In this document: in pieces, positions 1 to 8,424 of the stretch | Position numbering within the stretch: the stretch's first letter is position 1 | How the letters are laid out: the number at the start of each line of letters is the position of its first letter | NCBI GenBank assembly: GCA_012729095.1 | Contig: JAAYDU010000031.1 | Span: forward strand, 1 to 38,831 | Source of the DNA: Methanobacteriota archaeon | GTDB lineage: Archaea; Thermoplasmatota; Thermoplasmata; Methanomassiliicoccales; UBA472 | Direction of reading: 5' to 3' | Length of the DNA stretch: 38,831 bases | The notes under the pieces: model-generated | Told to the model about the DNA's origin: nothing | Seen by the model: only the letters and a program-made list of their open reading frames with translations | Database searches by the model: none | Translations under genes and position numbers: made by a program

Positions 1-185
1 ATCAGTTGTCCGACAGGGCATGCTGAGCAGCCACGCACTACTGGATAAGAGCTGAAAGCATCTAAGCTCGAAGCCACCTTGAAAAAGAGGCATCTTAGGA
101 CGCTCATAATTGATGAGCTTGATAGAACCGGGATGTACGCATCGAGGGCAACCGAGATGTTCAGTCCGCGGTAACTAACGTCCTT
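1..185 (+). rRNA. 23S rRNA, 3' end (partial)
   Basis: The first ~185 bases match the last part of archaeal 23S rRNA. The segment at about 48-70 (ATAAGAGCTGAAAGCATCTA) is the universally conserved stretch near the 3' end, and the GTACGCATCGAGG...GATGTTCAGTCCGCGG...CTAACG order at 135-180 follows archaeal 23S tails. The gene starts outside the window on the plus strand. The exact 3' end is estimated by similarity to other archaeal 23S genes and could be off by 10-20 bases. No 5S rRNA or 16S gene follows; the next plus-strand rRNA is the 16S start at 38743. Confidence 0.9.
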
Positions 186-345
186 CGCCGCGTAAGCACT
201 GTAGGCTTGCCTTAATGGTAGGCTTTGGCTTAACCGTTAAACAGGTTGCGTATGCAAAAAACCTCTTCCAAGTAAATCTATTTTCAATTTATCAGGTGGA
301 AGATGGTTGCGTATGATCGTTCCATCAGCTTTAGCTAAAAAAATT
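186..345 (+). repeat. 23S downstream flank with short direct repeats
   Basis: This stretch between the 23S tail and the DUF61 stop has no plausible gene. It holds two copies of GGTTGCGTATG (244-254 and 305-315, 61 bases apart), two copies of GTAGGCTT (201-208 and 218-225), and an imperfect hairpin whose arms are TCTTCCA (264-270) and TGGAAGA (297-303). The hairpin could be part of 23S 3' processing or a termination signal; the upstream half of any processing stem lies outside the window, so this cannot be tested here. Confidence 0.45.
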
Positions 346-753
346 TCAGTATGAGAACACAGTGTTTGTGGCCGTGGGTAATTTGTCCCGGACCTCCTTG
401 AGGCAGGGGTAGAATATCCTCATCTCGTCCTCCTTCTCAGGCTCTCTGCCTATCAGCCTGGAAATGACCTTGACCTCGATCTTTCCGATGACCTTCCAAT
501 ACCCATCACCATAGGATGTGTCGGTCATTATTAGGAGCGGGACCTTCAGACGGGGAACGTCCTCGATGTCCAGAAGGGAAGCGAGCAGCCGAAGCTCGTT
601 CGGATCGAGCTTGTACGAAGAGCCGTCCTTTCCCTGATAGCAGGGGTCTTGCTCGTTCAGAAGATGCTCTAGTGACCTTCTCTTCGTCGGAACGTGCTGG
701 TTCATGCTGGTGAACAGCCCTTGCATCGCTCGCTCGTTGAAGATGTCGGTCAT
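346..753 (-). CDS. DUF61 / UPF0216 family protein
   Basis: This 135-residue protein belongs to the archaeal DUF61 (UPF0216) family. The family pattern is visible: an N-terminal NxHVPTKRRSLEHLL motif, a central segment ending in the ELRLLASLL helix, a GYWKVIGKIEVKVISRLIGRE strand-helix unit, and a C-terminal LKEVRDKLPTATNTVFSY tail. The biochemical function is unknown. The frame is open 21 codons further upstream, but the ATG at 753 is preferred because a TATA-like box (CATAATAT on the minus strand, 779-786) lies about 29 bases before it, as in leaderless archaeal genes, and because family members begin near this position. The gene is divergent from nifB and ends facing the 23S tail. Confidence 0.85.
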   Translation of the reverse strand: MTDIFNERAMQGLFTSMNQHVPTKRRSLEHLLNEQDPCYQGKDGSSYKLDPNELRLLASLLDIEDVPRLKVPLLIMTDTSYGDGYWKVIGKIEVKVISRLIGREPEKEDEMRIFYPCLKEVRDKLPTATNTVFSY

Positions 754-817
754 GCGGATCGAAAAGAGCCGCGTCGAGCATATTATGGTTTTTGCCGAAA
801 CCTTGCGTAGGGACAAT

Positions 818-875
818 CTATAACTACGAATTGCTGAATAGTCACAGCCGATGTATCGTTCAGAACCGTTGGAGG
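818..875 (+). promoter_or_regulatory. nifB promoter and ribosome binding site
   Basis: A TATA element (CTATAA, 818-823) predicts transcription from about 845. A strong Shine-Dalgarno GGAGG (871-875) lies six bases before the ATG at 882. Unlike most genes in this window, nifB therefore probably has a short leader and an SD-dependent start, which also rules out the longer open frame that begins at 792. Confidence 0.55.
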
Positions 876-881
876 ATCTTT

Positions 882-2159
882 ATGAGTGATATCCCACCCC
901 AAGTCCAGGAAATGTTGGACACGCATCCCTGCTACAATGAGAAGGCTCACAAGAACTTCGCTCGCATGCACCTTCCAATTGCCCCGAGGTGCAACATCCA
1001 ATGCAATTACTGCAATCGCAAGTACGATTGCATGAACGAGTCCAGACCAGGAGTGACCAGCGAGGTACTATCCCCCGAGGAGGCCATCCATAAGATACGA
1101 TTCGTCAAGGAGAAGATGCCGTATCTTAGCGTGATCGGAATCGCAGGCCCTGGAGACCCTTTGGCGAATGAAGAGACCTTCACCACCTTGGAAATGGTCA
1201 AGAAGGAATTTCCTGAACTTACCCTGTGCCTAAGCACCAACGGGCTGAACTTGCCCAATGAGGTGGAGCGTCTGAAGGCACTGGGGGTAAAGTTCGTCAC
1301 CGTCACCATAAATTCGGTCGATGTCGAGGTCGGAAAGAAAATCTATGATTTCGTGATCTGGCAGGGGAAGATCCTCCGAGGGGAGGAAGCTGCCCGCAGA
1401 CTTATGATCAATCAGTTGGAGGGCATAAAGAAATGCGTGGAGGCGGGAATACTGGTCAAGGCCAACTCCGTTATGGTTCCCACGATCAATGCTGACCACC
1501 TTCCAGAAGTGGCCAAGAAGATGAAGGAGCTCGGGGTTTACATCCACAATATCATCCCTCTGATCCCGGTGCCGGACACGAAGTTCGCTAACATGCCCGC
1601 CCCAACCCCTGAGGAGCGGAAGAATCTGCAGGAGATCTGCGAGACAAGCATACGGCAGATGCGTCATTGCCGCTTCTGCAGGGCGGATGCTATCGGTCTT
1701 TTAGACAATGACCGATCGGCAGAGTTCGCCCATTTGACATGCGGACCCAAAGGTGCCCGATCGGCAGATCTCAAGGAAAACAAGCTGCAGGAAAAGACAA
1801 AGTTCAGATTGGCCGTAGCCACCTCCAATGGCGATATGGTTGACCAGCATTTCGGCCAGACCAGCAAGTTCTTCCTTTACGAACTGGAGAACGGAAACAT
1901 AAGCCAGGTAGGAAGCGTGGAGACCGACCCGCACATGAAGGACCCCATGTTCGGAGAGGTGCATCGACAGAAGCTCGAAAAAATGGTCACCGACCTCGCA
2001 GGTGTCGATGTGGTCCTGGCATCGGAGTTCGGAGAGAGGGCGGAGATGGAGCTCATGGAGAGGGGCATAAGACACTATCGACACGATGGCAAGGTGGACG
2101 ATGCCATCCACTGCTCGGTGGCGGACCTGTTCCACACTCGGGCCATGATGTTCGAGTGA
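882..2159 (+). CDS. nifB: Nitrogenase cofactor biosynthesis protein NifB (radical SAM, with NifX-like domain)
   Basis: This 425-residue radical-SAM enzyme belongs to the family that fuses [4Fe-4S] units and inserts a carbide to make NifB-co, the precursor of the nitrogenase M-cluster. The N-terminus reads HPCYNEKAHKNFARMHLPIA, then the SAM-cluster motif C37-NIQ-C41-NY-C44 with the NifB signature NRKYDCMNESRPGVTSE. A second cysteine group (CRFCRADAIGLL) ends the SAM domain. Residues from about 310 form a NifX/NafY-like cofactor-carrying domain (KFRLAVATSNG, DQHFGQ, FGERAE), as in longer NifB proteins. No nifH, nifD or nifK lies in the window. The stop is four bases before the next gene, so the two are very likely cotranscribed. 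The family call is firm; activity in nitrogen fixation here is not shown. Confidence 0.95.
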   Translation: MSDIPPQVQEMLDTHPCYNEKAHKNFARMHLPIAPRCNIQCNYCNRKYDCMNESRPGVTSEVLSPEEAIHKIRFVKEKMPYLSVIGIAGPGDPLANEETFTTLEMVKKEFPELTLCLSTNGLNLPNEVERLKALGVKFVTVTINSVDVEVGKKIYDFVIWQGKILRGEEAARRLMINQLEGIKKCVEAGILVKANSVMVPTINADHLPEVAKKMKELGVYIHNIIPLIPVPDTKFANMPAPTPEERKNLQEICETSIRQMRHCRFCRADAIGLLDNDRSAEFAHLTCGPKGARSADLKENKLQEKTKFRLAVATSNGDMVDQHFGQTSKFFLYELENGNISQVGSVETDPHMKDPMFGEVHRQKLEKMVTDLAGVDVVLASEFGERAEMELMERGIRHYRHDGKVDDAIHCSVADLFHTRAMMFE

Positions 2160-2163
2160 TGCC

Positions 2164-3741
2164 ATGAGAGCGGCCAGGCTGTTGGTGGATTGCCTTCTGT
2201 CGGAGGGCGTGGACCGCATATACGGCATCCCGGGGGAAGAGAACCTGGAGATCATGGACGCCCTGTACGAGGCGGGAATGCCCTTCGTGCTCACCCGTCA
2301 CGAACAGGCCGCGGCGTTCATGGCCGCCACCGCCGGTCGCCTCACGGGCAGGCCAGGAGTATGCCTTAGCACGTTGGGACCGGGCGCGACCAACCTGGTG
2401 TCCGGAGTGGCCGACGCTTGCCTCAGCAATCTGCCGATGATAGCGCTGGTGGCCCAGGCGGGCAGGTCCCGCCGCGATCCGCCCCAGAAGCAAGTACTGG
2501 ACCTCCTGGCCCTGTTCCGCCCCCTTACCAAAAAAGCCATGGACGTGGGCGAACCGGCCGATGTGCCCGGGTCCGTGAGAGAGGCGTTCAAGGTCGCGGT
2601 CTCCGAGAGGAGCGGTCCGGTGATGCTACAGGTCCCGGAGGACGTGATGAAGATGGAGGCATCGGGTTCCCCGCTGCCATTTTCGAGGAGGGCGCGCAGA
2701 AGGGCTACCGATGAGGACCTGGCGGTGGTGCGGGACGTGCTGTCATCTTCCGAGCGGCCGCTCGTCCTTGCTGGTCACGGCGTCCTGCGCGAGAACGCGG
2801 TCTCCGAGCTGAGATGCCTCAGTGACGCCTGGAACCTTCCGGTCGGATGCACCTGGATGGCCGCGGGAGCGATGCCCTTCGACAATGACCTTAGCTTGGG
2901 GACCGTGGGAATGCGAAACAGCGACCTGGTGAAGGAGTGCTACGACGAGGCGGACGCCGTTCTGCTGTTGGGATTCGATGCAACGGAGTTCCAGCCGCAG
3001 TATTGGAACCGGGGACGGACCAAGCGGATCGCCTATCTGGGACGTACCAAGCCTGCAGAGTGCCTGAACCTTAAGCCCGAGGTCGTGGCCCTGGGCGATC
3101 TTCCATGGTCCCTGGAGCGACTGATCCCGAATGCCGATCCTAGAAAGGAATGGCACCGCGCTCACCGCGAGAAGCTCGTTTACGAGCTGTCAGGGGATAC
3201 CGAAGGGCCCAAGGCCCTGGTGCAGGCCATGCGGCGCTGCTTGGGAAAGGAGGATATCCTGGTGAGCGACGTTGGGGCCCACCTGATCTGGTTGGCCAAG
3301 TACTATCCTTCATACGCGCCGAACACCCTGCTCCTGCAGAACGGGCTTATCCCCATGGGCGTGGCCATCCCCTCGGCCATCGCCGCCAAGATCGTGCACC
3401 CGGGAAGAATGGTCGTGGCTGCGGTGGGCGACGGGGGGTTCATGATGTCATCGGCCGAGCTGGAAACGGCGAAGAGGCTTGGCATCAATTTCGTCACGGT
3501 GATCTTCAACGACGGAGGGCTTGGACTGATCAGGGAGAAGATGCAGCGAGGCACGGGGAGGAGCTCCAACGTGGACCTGGGCAGCCCTGACGTGCCCGCC
3601 TATGCCCGCTCTTTCGGGGCGGAGGGTTATTCCGTAGAAGCGGGGGAGTTCGAACCGGTACTGCGCGACTGCTTGGAACGTGACGCCCTGGCGGTCATAG
3701 ATGTGAGGGTGGACTACTCGCACAACCGCAACCTGTTCTGA
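2164..3741 (+). CDS. Thiamine-diphosphate enzyme, acetolactate synthase large-subunit-like
   Basis: This 525-residue protein has the three-domain fold of the acetolactate synthase/pyruvate oxidase family. The N-terminal Pyr domain carries GIPGEENLEIMDAL and the catalytic glutamate E47 in RHEQAAAFMA. The central domain holds the VLAGHGV strand. The C-terminal PP domain contains the ThDP/Mg motif G422-D-G-G...N449-D-G-G. The sequence resembles catabolic AlsS-type and other stand-alone family members, and no regulatory ilvN/ilvH gene follows. Acetolactate synthesis for branched-chain amino acids is possible, since ilvD lies at 21131-22777, but another 2-oxoacid decarboxylase or carboligase activity cannot be excluded. 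The four-base gap after nifB implies one transcript, and the start probably relies on translational coupling because no clear SD is present. Confidence 0.85.
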   Translation: MRAARLLVDCLLSEGVDRIYGIPGEENLEIMDALYEAGMPFVLTRHEQAAAFMAATAGRLTGRPGVCLSTLGPGATNLVSGVADACLSNLPMIALVAQAGRSRRDPPQKQVLDLLALFRPLTKKAMDVGEPADVPGSVREAFKVAVSERSGPVMLQVPEDVMKMEASGSPLPFSRRARRRATDEDLAVVRDVLSSSERPLVLAGHGVLRENAVSELRCLSDAWNLPVGCTWMAAGAMPFDNDLSLGTVGMRNSDLVKECYDEADAVLLLGFDATEFQPQYWNRGRTKRIAYLGRTKPAECLNLKPEVVALGDLPWSLERLIPNADPRKEWHRAHREKLVYELSGDTEGPKALVQAMRRCLGKEDILVSDVGAHLIWLAKYYPSYAPNTLLLQNGLIPMGVAIPSAIAAKIVHPGRMVVAAVGDGGFMMSSAELETAKRLGINFVTVIFNDGGLGLIREKMQRGTGRSSNVDLGSPDVPAYARSFGAEGYSVEAGEFEPVLRDCLERDALAVIDVRVDYSHNRNLF

Positions 3742-3784
3742 TTGCGTTAAATATTGGCTGCTGCGTTCGAAGTCCGAGGATGCC

Positions 3785-4261
3785 ATGACGCTCAAGAAAG
3801 CCACCTTCGCCGCCGGATGCTTCTGGGGAGTGGAGGCCAAGTTCATGAAGGTCGAGGGAGTGGTCGACACGGAGGTCGGGTTCATGGGAGGACGTACCGA
3901 GTCGCCCTCCTACCGCGATGTATGCACTGACCGCACCGGCCACGCCGAGGTCGTTCACCTCACCTACGACGATTCCGCGGTTAGCTACGAACAGCTCCTT
4001 GATGTGTTCTGGGGATCGCATGATCCCACGCAGAAGAACCGGCAGGGACCGGACAGGGGGTCGCAGTACCGCACCGCCATATTCTATCATGACGAGGAGC
4101 AACGCAGGACCGCGGAAAGCTCCAAGGCCTCCCAGGACGCCTCGGGCAGGTTCAAGAGGCTGATAGCCACTAGCCTGGAGGAGGCGGGACCCTTCTGGAG
4201 GGCGGAGGAGTACCACCAGAAATACCTGTGTAAGAAGGGACTGGATACCTGCCATCTGTGA
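3785..4261 (+). CDS. msrA: Peptide methionine (S)-S-oxide reductase MsrA
   Basis: This 158-residue protein repairs oxidised methionine (S-epimer) in proteins. The catalytic GCFWGVE motif is near the N-terminus (residues 11-17), followed by VGFMGG, the DPTQKNRQGPDRGSQYRTAIF block and AEEYHQKYL, all typical of MsrA. Two further cysteines near the C-terminus (KYLCKKGLDTCHL) fit resolving cysteines used for recycling by thioredoxin-like partners. A TATA-like TTAAATAT at 3747-3754 and a GAGGA sequence just before the ATG support an independent promoter. The length is at the short end for the family, so it is a single-domain enzyme without MsrB. Confidence 0.95.
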   Translation: MTLKKATFAAGCFWGVEAKFMKVEGVVDTEVGFMGGRTESPSYRDVCTDRTGHAEVVHLTYDDSAVSYEQLLDVFWGSHDPTQKNRQGPDRGSQYRTAIFYHDEEQRRTAESSKASQDASGRFKRLIATSLEEAGPFWRAEEYHQKYLCKKGLDTCHL

Positions 4262-4298
4262 CTGGGACCGGGATGCAAAGCCGACGTCATGACAATAT

Positions 4299-4306
4299 TC
4301 TTATAA
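4299..4306 (+). promoter_or_regulatory. TATA box of alaS (leaderless)
   Basis: TCTTATAA lies about 27 bases before the alaS ATG at 4329, the spacing expected when transcription starts at the start codon itself. A second AT-rich element (CTTAAATA, 4312-4319) is too close to serve this ATG. Confidence 0.5.
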
Positions 4307-4328
4307 CGACCCTTAAATACAGCCAGTT

Positions 4329-7010
4329 ATGACCGGTTCGGAGTTCGACCTCGCCTTCTTCCGGGAGAAGGGTTTCAAGCGCAAGCAATGCCCAAAGTGC
4401 CAGAGGTACTTCTGGAGCCTGGGCGACTGGCCTTCTTGCGGGGAGCCCCCATGCGAGGAGTACACCTTCATCGGCAATTCTCCCACGAACAGGAAATTGA
4501 CCCTGCACGAGATGCGCAAGGCCTACCTGGATTTCTTCGAGGAGAACGGTCACGGCCGCGTCAAGAGATACCCGATAGTGGCCCGTTGGAGGGATGACGT
4601 GTTCTTCACCCAAGCCTCCATCTACGACTTTCAGCCGTGGGTGCTGAACGGGGTCATAGAACCGCCCTACAACCCCTTGACCATTTCGCAGACCTGCGTC
4701 CGCTTCAATGACATCGACAACGTTGGGAAGACCGGGAGGCATTTCACCTTCTTCGAGATGTGCGCCCACCACGCCTTCAACAAGAAGGACGGGGATTTCA
4801 TATACTTCAAGGACCGGACGGTCGAGCTGTGCCACCGTTTCTTCACCGAGAGCCTGGGAACGGACCCCTGCAAGATGCGCTACACCGAGGAACAGTGGGA
4901 GGGCGGCGGGAACGCCGGACCCTGCCTCGAAGTGATACTTGACGGTGTAGAGGTGGCCACCCTGGTCTTCATGATGTATCGGGACACGCCCGAGGGCCGG
5001 AAGCCGATGGATATGACCGTGGTGGACACCGGTTACGGGCTGGAACGCATGTGCTGGGTCTCCCAGGGCGTGTCCTCCGCCTACGAGGCGGTGTTCGGAC
5101 CGGTGGTGGAGTGGCTGAAGGACCTGGCCAAGGTGGACCCCGACCAGACCATCCTCACCGAATACTCTAAGGTGGCAGGGGCCACCAACATGAAGACGGC
5201 GGCGGACGTCAGGCGCATACGTGAGACCACCGCTGACCGCATAGGGATCGATTACGAGCAACTTATGACCACCATAGCCCCCCTGGAGGACATCTACGTG
5301 ATATGCGATCACTCCCGGGCGCTCATGATCATGCTCAACGACGGCGTGGTCCCTTCCAACGTTCGCGAGGGCTATTTCGCCCGCATGCTGGTCCGCCGGG
5401 CCCTGCGCTCCATACGCTCCCTCGATCTGAACATAAGGCTGTCGGACGCGGTGGGCCGCCAGATAGATCATTTCCAGGACATATTCCCGGAGCTGAAGGA
5501 GAACCGCGAGGACATACTGAACCTGGTGGAGGTGGAAGAGGGGCGCTACTTCGAAACACTGGGGAGGGGTGAGCAGCTGGTCGGCCGGCTGGTGAAGGAC
5601 CTCAAGAAGGGGGAGAAGCTGTCCAACGAGAAGCTGATCGAGCTGTACGATTCCCACGGCCTCAACCCGGAGATCGCCCAGGAGTTCGCCCCCGATCAGA
5701 TAGACGTGCCTGATAACTTCTACATGCAAGTGGCCGCCCGACACGAGAAGCCGGAGACGGAGACGGCCGAGGTCAAGGAGCGCCCGGAGAAGATGCCTGA
5801 GACCCGAATGCTGTACTACGAGGACCCGGAGATGGTGGAGTTCGAGGGCACGGTCATCGCTGAGATAGACGGCGGAGTGGTGCTGGACCGAACCGCCTTC
5901 TACCCGGAAGGCGGCGGGCAGGAATGGGACCTCGGAGTGCTGGACGGGAAGAGGGTGTGCAAGGTCATCAAGATCAAGACCACCGTCGTGCACTTTGTGG
6001 AGGGAGACAACCCCCTGATAGGAAGCAAGGTTAAGGGCAGCATCGACCTTGAGCGACGACAGCAGTTGATGCGCCATCACACTGCGGCGCATCTCATAAA
6101 CGGGGTGGCACGCAACCTGTTCGGCAATCATGTCTGGCAGGCCGGAGCCCACAAGGCCGTGGACCAGGCCCGCCTGGACGTCACCCACTTCGAGAACCTC
6201 AGCACCGAGCAGAGAGACCTTCTGGAAATGGAGGTGAACAGGGTGGTGCTTCAGGACCGGCCAATAAGCATACGGTTCATGCAGAGGGACGAGGCGGAAA
6301 GGCTTCACGGCTACCGCCTATACCAGGGAGGGGCCGTTCCGGGAAAGGTAATCAGGGTGGTGGAGGTGCAGGACCTTGACGCGGAGGCCTGCGGCGGGCT
6401 GCACTGCTCGCACACCGGCATGGTCGGCCCGGTGCGCATCACCCGAACCAAGCGCATCCAGGACGGGGTCGTCCGCATCGAGTACACCGCGGGCATGGCC
6501 GCCGTGGCTGGAATGCAGGCCGACAAGCGTTCGGTGGAGATCCTGGGCGATGCTTTGAACGTTCCAGCTGAGAAGCTCCCGGAAGCGGTGGGGAAGCTGC
6601 AGGAGGAACTGCGGGAGCAGCGCAAGAGCATGGAGCAGCTGTCCTCTGTCATAAACGACATGAGCGTCAGGGGGCTGGTCTCGGATGCCCCCAGGGTTGG
6701 TGAGGCCCGGGTCGTGGTGCATGAGGCCCTACCGGGCGAGGACCCCGAGCAGATGTCCAAGCAGCTGGCGTCAATGCCCTGTACGGTGGCCGTGATAGGC
6801 GTTCCGGGAGACAGGGCGAAACTGCTGGTGGCATGCTCGCCGGACGTCAGGATCGACTGCCGCAAGGCCCTGAAGGGGATCATGGCCTTGATGGGCGGGG
6901 GCGGGGGAGGAAAACCGGACTATGCGCAGGGCGGAGGTGGAGACCCCTCGCGCCTGAAGGATGCGCTCGCCAAGGCCTTCGATATCATATCCCGGGAGAT
7001 CGGTGCCTAA
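4329..7010 (+). CDS. alaS: Alanyl-tRNA synthetase (archaeal type)
   Basis: This 893-residue enzyme charges tRNA-Ala. It begins with the archaeal zinc-ribbon-like extension (KQCPKCQRYFW...CGEPPCEEYTFIGNSP), then the class II core (motif 1 region LTLHEMRKAYLDFFEENGH, TFFEMCAHHAF, and GPCLEV), a helical tRNA-binding region, and the editing domain with H584-TAA-H588 and C688-GGLHCSH. The C-terminal C-Ala part has the glycine-rich GGGGGG run and DYAQGGGGDPSRL. The length matches archaeal AlaRS and no frameshift is seen. A cognate tRNA-Ala(UGC) with the G3-U70 identity pair lies at 21011-21087. The gene stands alone, with the S13 promoter just downstream. Confidence 0.97.
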   Translation: MTGSEFDLAFFREKGFKRKQCPKCQRYFWSLGDWPSCGEPPCEEYTFIGNSPTNRKLTLHEMRKAYLDFFEENGHGRVKRYPIVARWRDDVFFTQASIYDFQPWVLNGVIEPPYNPLTISQTCVRFNDIDNVGKTGRHFTFFEMCAHHAFNKKDGDFIYFKDRTVELCHRFFTESLGTDPCKMRYTEEQWEGGGNAGPCLEVILDGVEVATLVFMMYRDTPEGRKPMDMTVVDTGYGLERMCWVSQGVSSAYEAVFGPVVEWLKDLAKVDPDQTILTEYSKVAGATNMKTAADVRRIRETTADRIGIDYEQLMTTIAPLEDIYVICDHSRALMIMLNDGVVPSNVREGYFARMLVRRALRSIRSLDLNIRLSDAVGRQIDHFQDIFPELKENREDILNLVEVEEGRYFETLGRGEQLVGRLVKDLKKGEKLSNEKLIELYDSHGLNPEIAQEFAPDQIDVPDNFYMQVAARHEKPETETAEVKERPEKMPETRMLYYEDPEMVEFEGTVIAEIDGGVVLDRTAFYPEGGGQEWDLGVLDGKRVCKVIKIKTTVVHFVEGDNPLIGSKVKGSIDLERRQQLMRHHTAAHLINGVARNLFGNHVWQAGAHKAVDQARLDVTHFENLSTEQRDLLEMEVNRVVLQDRPISIRFMQRDEAERLHGYRLYQGGAVPGKVIRVVEVQDLDAEACGGLHCSHTGMVGPVRITRTKRIQDGVVRIEYTAGMAAVAGMQADKRSVEILGDALNVPAEKLPEAVGKLQEELREQRKSMEQLSSVINDMSVRGLVSDAPRVGEARVVVHEALPGEDPEQMSKQLASMPCTVAVIGVPGDRAKLLVACSPDVRIDCRKALKGIMALMGGGGGGKPDYAQGGGGDPSRLKDALAKAFDIISREIGA

Positions 7011-7044
7011 ACCCATTCCAACGCCTTCCCCGTCCTGCAGAACA

Positions 7045-7231
7045 CTTAAATACGGCCTCGAGCTTGGCTTTTCCGACAGAATCGATACTGTTGAAGGAAC
7101 CCTTCATAAGAGGGGCTTGTTCCCGGACCGGTAGCCCTATCCGGAGATGGGAACTGCAAACCGTGCGCTTTGGCGCGGGGCGTACTTCGTGAGGGCGAGA
7201 TTCGATTCGCGATCGTCAGCGGGGGATACTC
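7045..7231 (+). promoter_or_regulatory. Promoter and long leader of the S13-S4-S11-RpoD operon
   Basis: CTTAAATA at 7045-7052 is the best TATA candidate and predicts a start near 7073, giving about 160 untranslated bases before the S13 start at 7232. The leader contains a small hairpin GCGC-TTTG-GCGC (7165-7176) and ends with the SD GGGGGAT (7221-7227). No credible small gene is present in it. It may be a 5' UTR with a role in autoregulation by a ribosomal protein, or it may hide a more proximal promoter that I do not recognise. Confidence 0.45.
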
Positions 7232-7735
7232 TTGGCTGAAGCGAAAAAGACAACTGACACTGAAGAGAAGGACGACTTCCGGTACATTGTCCGCATAGTA
7301 AACACGGACATTGACGGCAACAAGACCACCGTGGTCGGCCTGCAGAGCATAAAAGGCGTGGGAAAGAGAGTGGCCGAGGTCGTCGTCCAGAAGGCAGGCG
7401 TCGACCGCGCGGTCAAGATCGGCACCTTGGACGAGGCTACCACCGACGAGCTTGCCAAGCTGGTGTCCAGCTACTCGGATTACGCCCCCAACTGGGCCAT
7501 AAACCGCCAGCAGGACTACGAGACCGGTGAGGACCACCATATCGTGGGAAACGAGCTTGACATGGTGCTAAAGGACGACATCAACCGGCTGAAGATGATC
7601 AGATGCTACCGGGGACAGCGCCACGAGACCGGGCACAAGGTCCGGGGACAGCGCACCAGGTCCAACGGCAGGAGGGGACTGACCCTTGGCGTTTCCAAGA
7701 ACAGGAACCAGCCATCCGGTAAGAAGGGGGCCTGA
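7232..7735 (+). CDS. rps13: Ribosomal protein S13 (uS13)
   Basis: This is the 167-residue small-subunit head protein S13. The archaeal core is clear: FRYIVRIVNTDIDGNKTT, the helix-hairpin-helix LQSIKGVGKRVAEVVV, and the tRNA-contacting tail YRGQRHETGHKVRGQRTRSN. The start is a TTG codon placed five bases after a GGGGGAT Shine-Dalgarno; no ATG fits. The first ~15 residues are a charged, low-complexity extension. It opens an operon with S4, S11 and RpoD, the usual archaeal order. Confidence 0.97.
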   Translation: MAEAKKTTDTEEKDDFRYIVRIVNTDIDGNKTTVVGLQSIKGVGKRVAEVVVQKAGVDRAVKIGTLDEATTDELAKLVSSYSDYAPNWAINRQQDYETGEDHHIVGNELDMVLKDDINRLKMIRCYRGQRHETGHKVRGQRTRSNGRRGLTLGVSKNRNQPSGKKGA

Positions 7736-7737
7736 AC

Positions 7738-8424
7738 ATGGGTGACCCTAAGTTCCCGAGAAGGAGCTTCGACACTCCATCCCACCCCTGGCAGGGGGAG
7801 CGCATAAAGGAAGAGGCCTTGCTGGTGAAGCAGTACGGCCTGAAGAACAAGAAGGAACTGTGGAAGGCCAAGACCATACTGCGGAACCTGCGCAAGCAGT
7901 CCCGTGACCTGCAGGCACGCCTGAGGATCGGGGAGCACCAGGCCAAGATGGAGACCGAGAACCTGCTCCACAAGTGCGCCAGGATCGGCCTGCTGCCCAT
8001 GGAGGGAACCAGGCTGGACGATGTTCTGGGACTTTCCGACATCGCCTTGCTGGAGCGCCGCCTTCAGACCGTTGTGTACAACAAGGGACTGGCTTCGACC
8101 GTCGGTCAGGCCAGGCAGTTCATCGTGCACGGGCACGTGTGCATCGACGAGCAGAAGGTCACCATACCCGGATACATAGTCACCCGGGATGACGAGGACA
8201 GGATCAACATCAACCCGAGGTCGCCGATCGCGGACGAGCTGCACCCGTTGAAGCAGGCCCAGAAGGAGAGCGCTGCTGACAGGGCGAGGCGCGAGGAGGC
8301 CGAGGAGATGAGGAGGGACGCGGGCAAGAAGAAGTTCGTCAAGCACGTGCCCAAGGACGTGGAGGCCGCTGTCGAGGACGTCGAGGACGTTCCGGCAGAG
8401 CTTCCGACCGAGGAGGTGAACTGA
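7738..8424 (+). CDS. rps4: Ribosomal protein S4 (uS4)
   Basis: This 228-residue small-subunit body protein nucleates 16S assembly. Archaeal S4 features are present: the N-terminal [17 protein letters not shown], the [20 protein letters not shown] helix, and the S4 RNA-binding domain ([31 protein letters not shown]). The C-terminal ~45 residues are a long acidic/basic tail ([14 protein letters not shown]) beyond the folded core. It starts three bases after S13 with AGGGGG upstream, and its TGA overlaps the S11 ATG, so translation of the two is probably coupled. Confidence 0.97.
   Translation: MGDPKFPRRSFDTPSHPWQGERIKEEALLVKQYGLKNKKELWKAKTILRNLRKQSRDLQARLRIGEHQAKMETENLLHKCARIGLLPMEGTRLDDVLGLSDIALLERRLQTVVYNKGLASTVGQARQFIVHGHVCIDEQKVTIPGYIVTRDDEDRININPRSPIADELHPLKQAQKESAADRARREEAEEMRRDAGKKKFVKHVPKDVEAAVEDVEDVPAELPTEEVN

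Noticed and set aside
4287-6308. A 673-codon open frame on the minus strand opposite alaS.
   Set aside because: It mirrors alaS codons in a GC-rich gene, a known artefact, and shows no domain.
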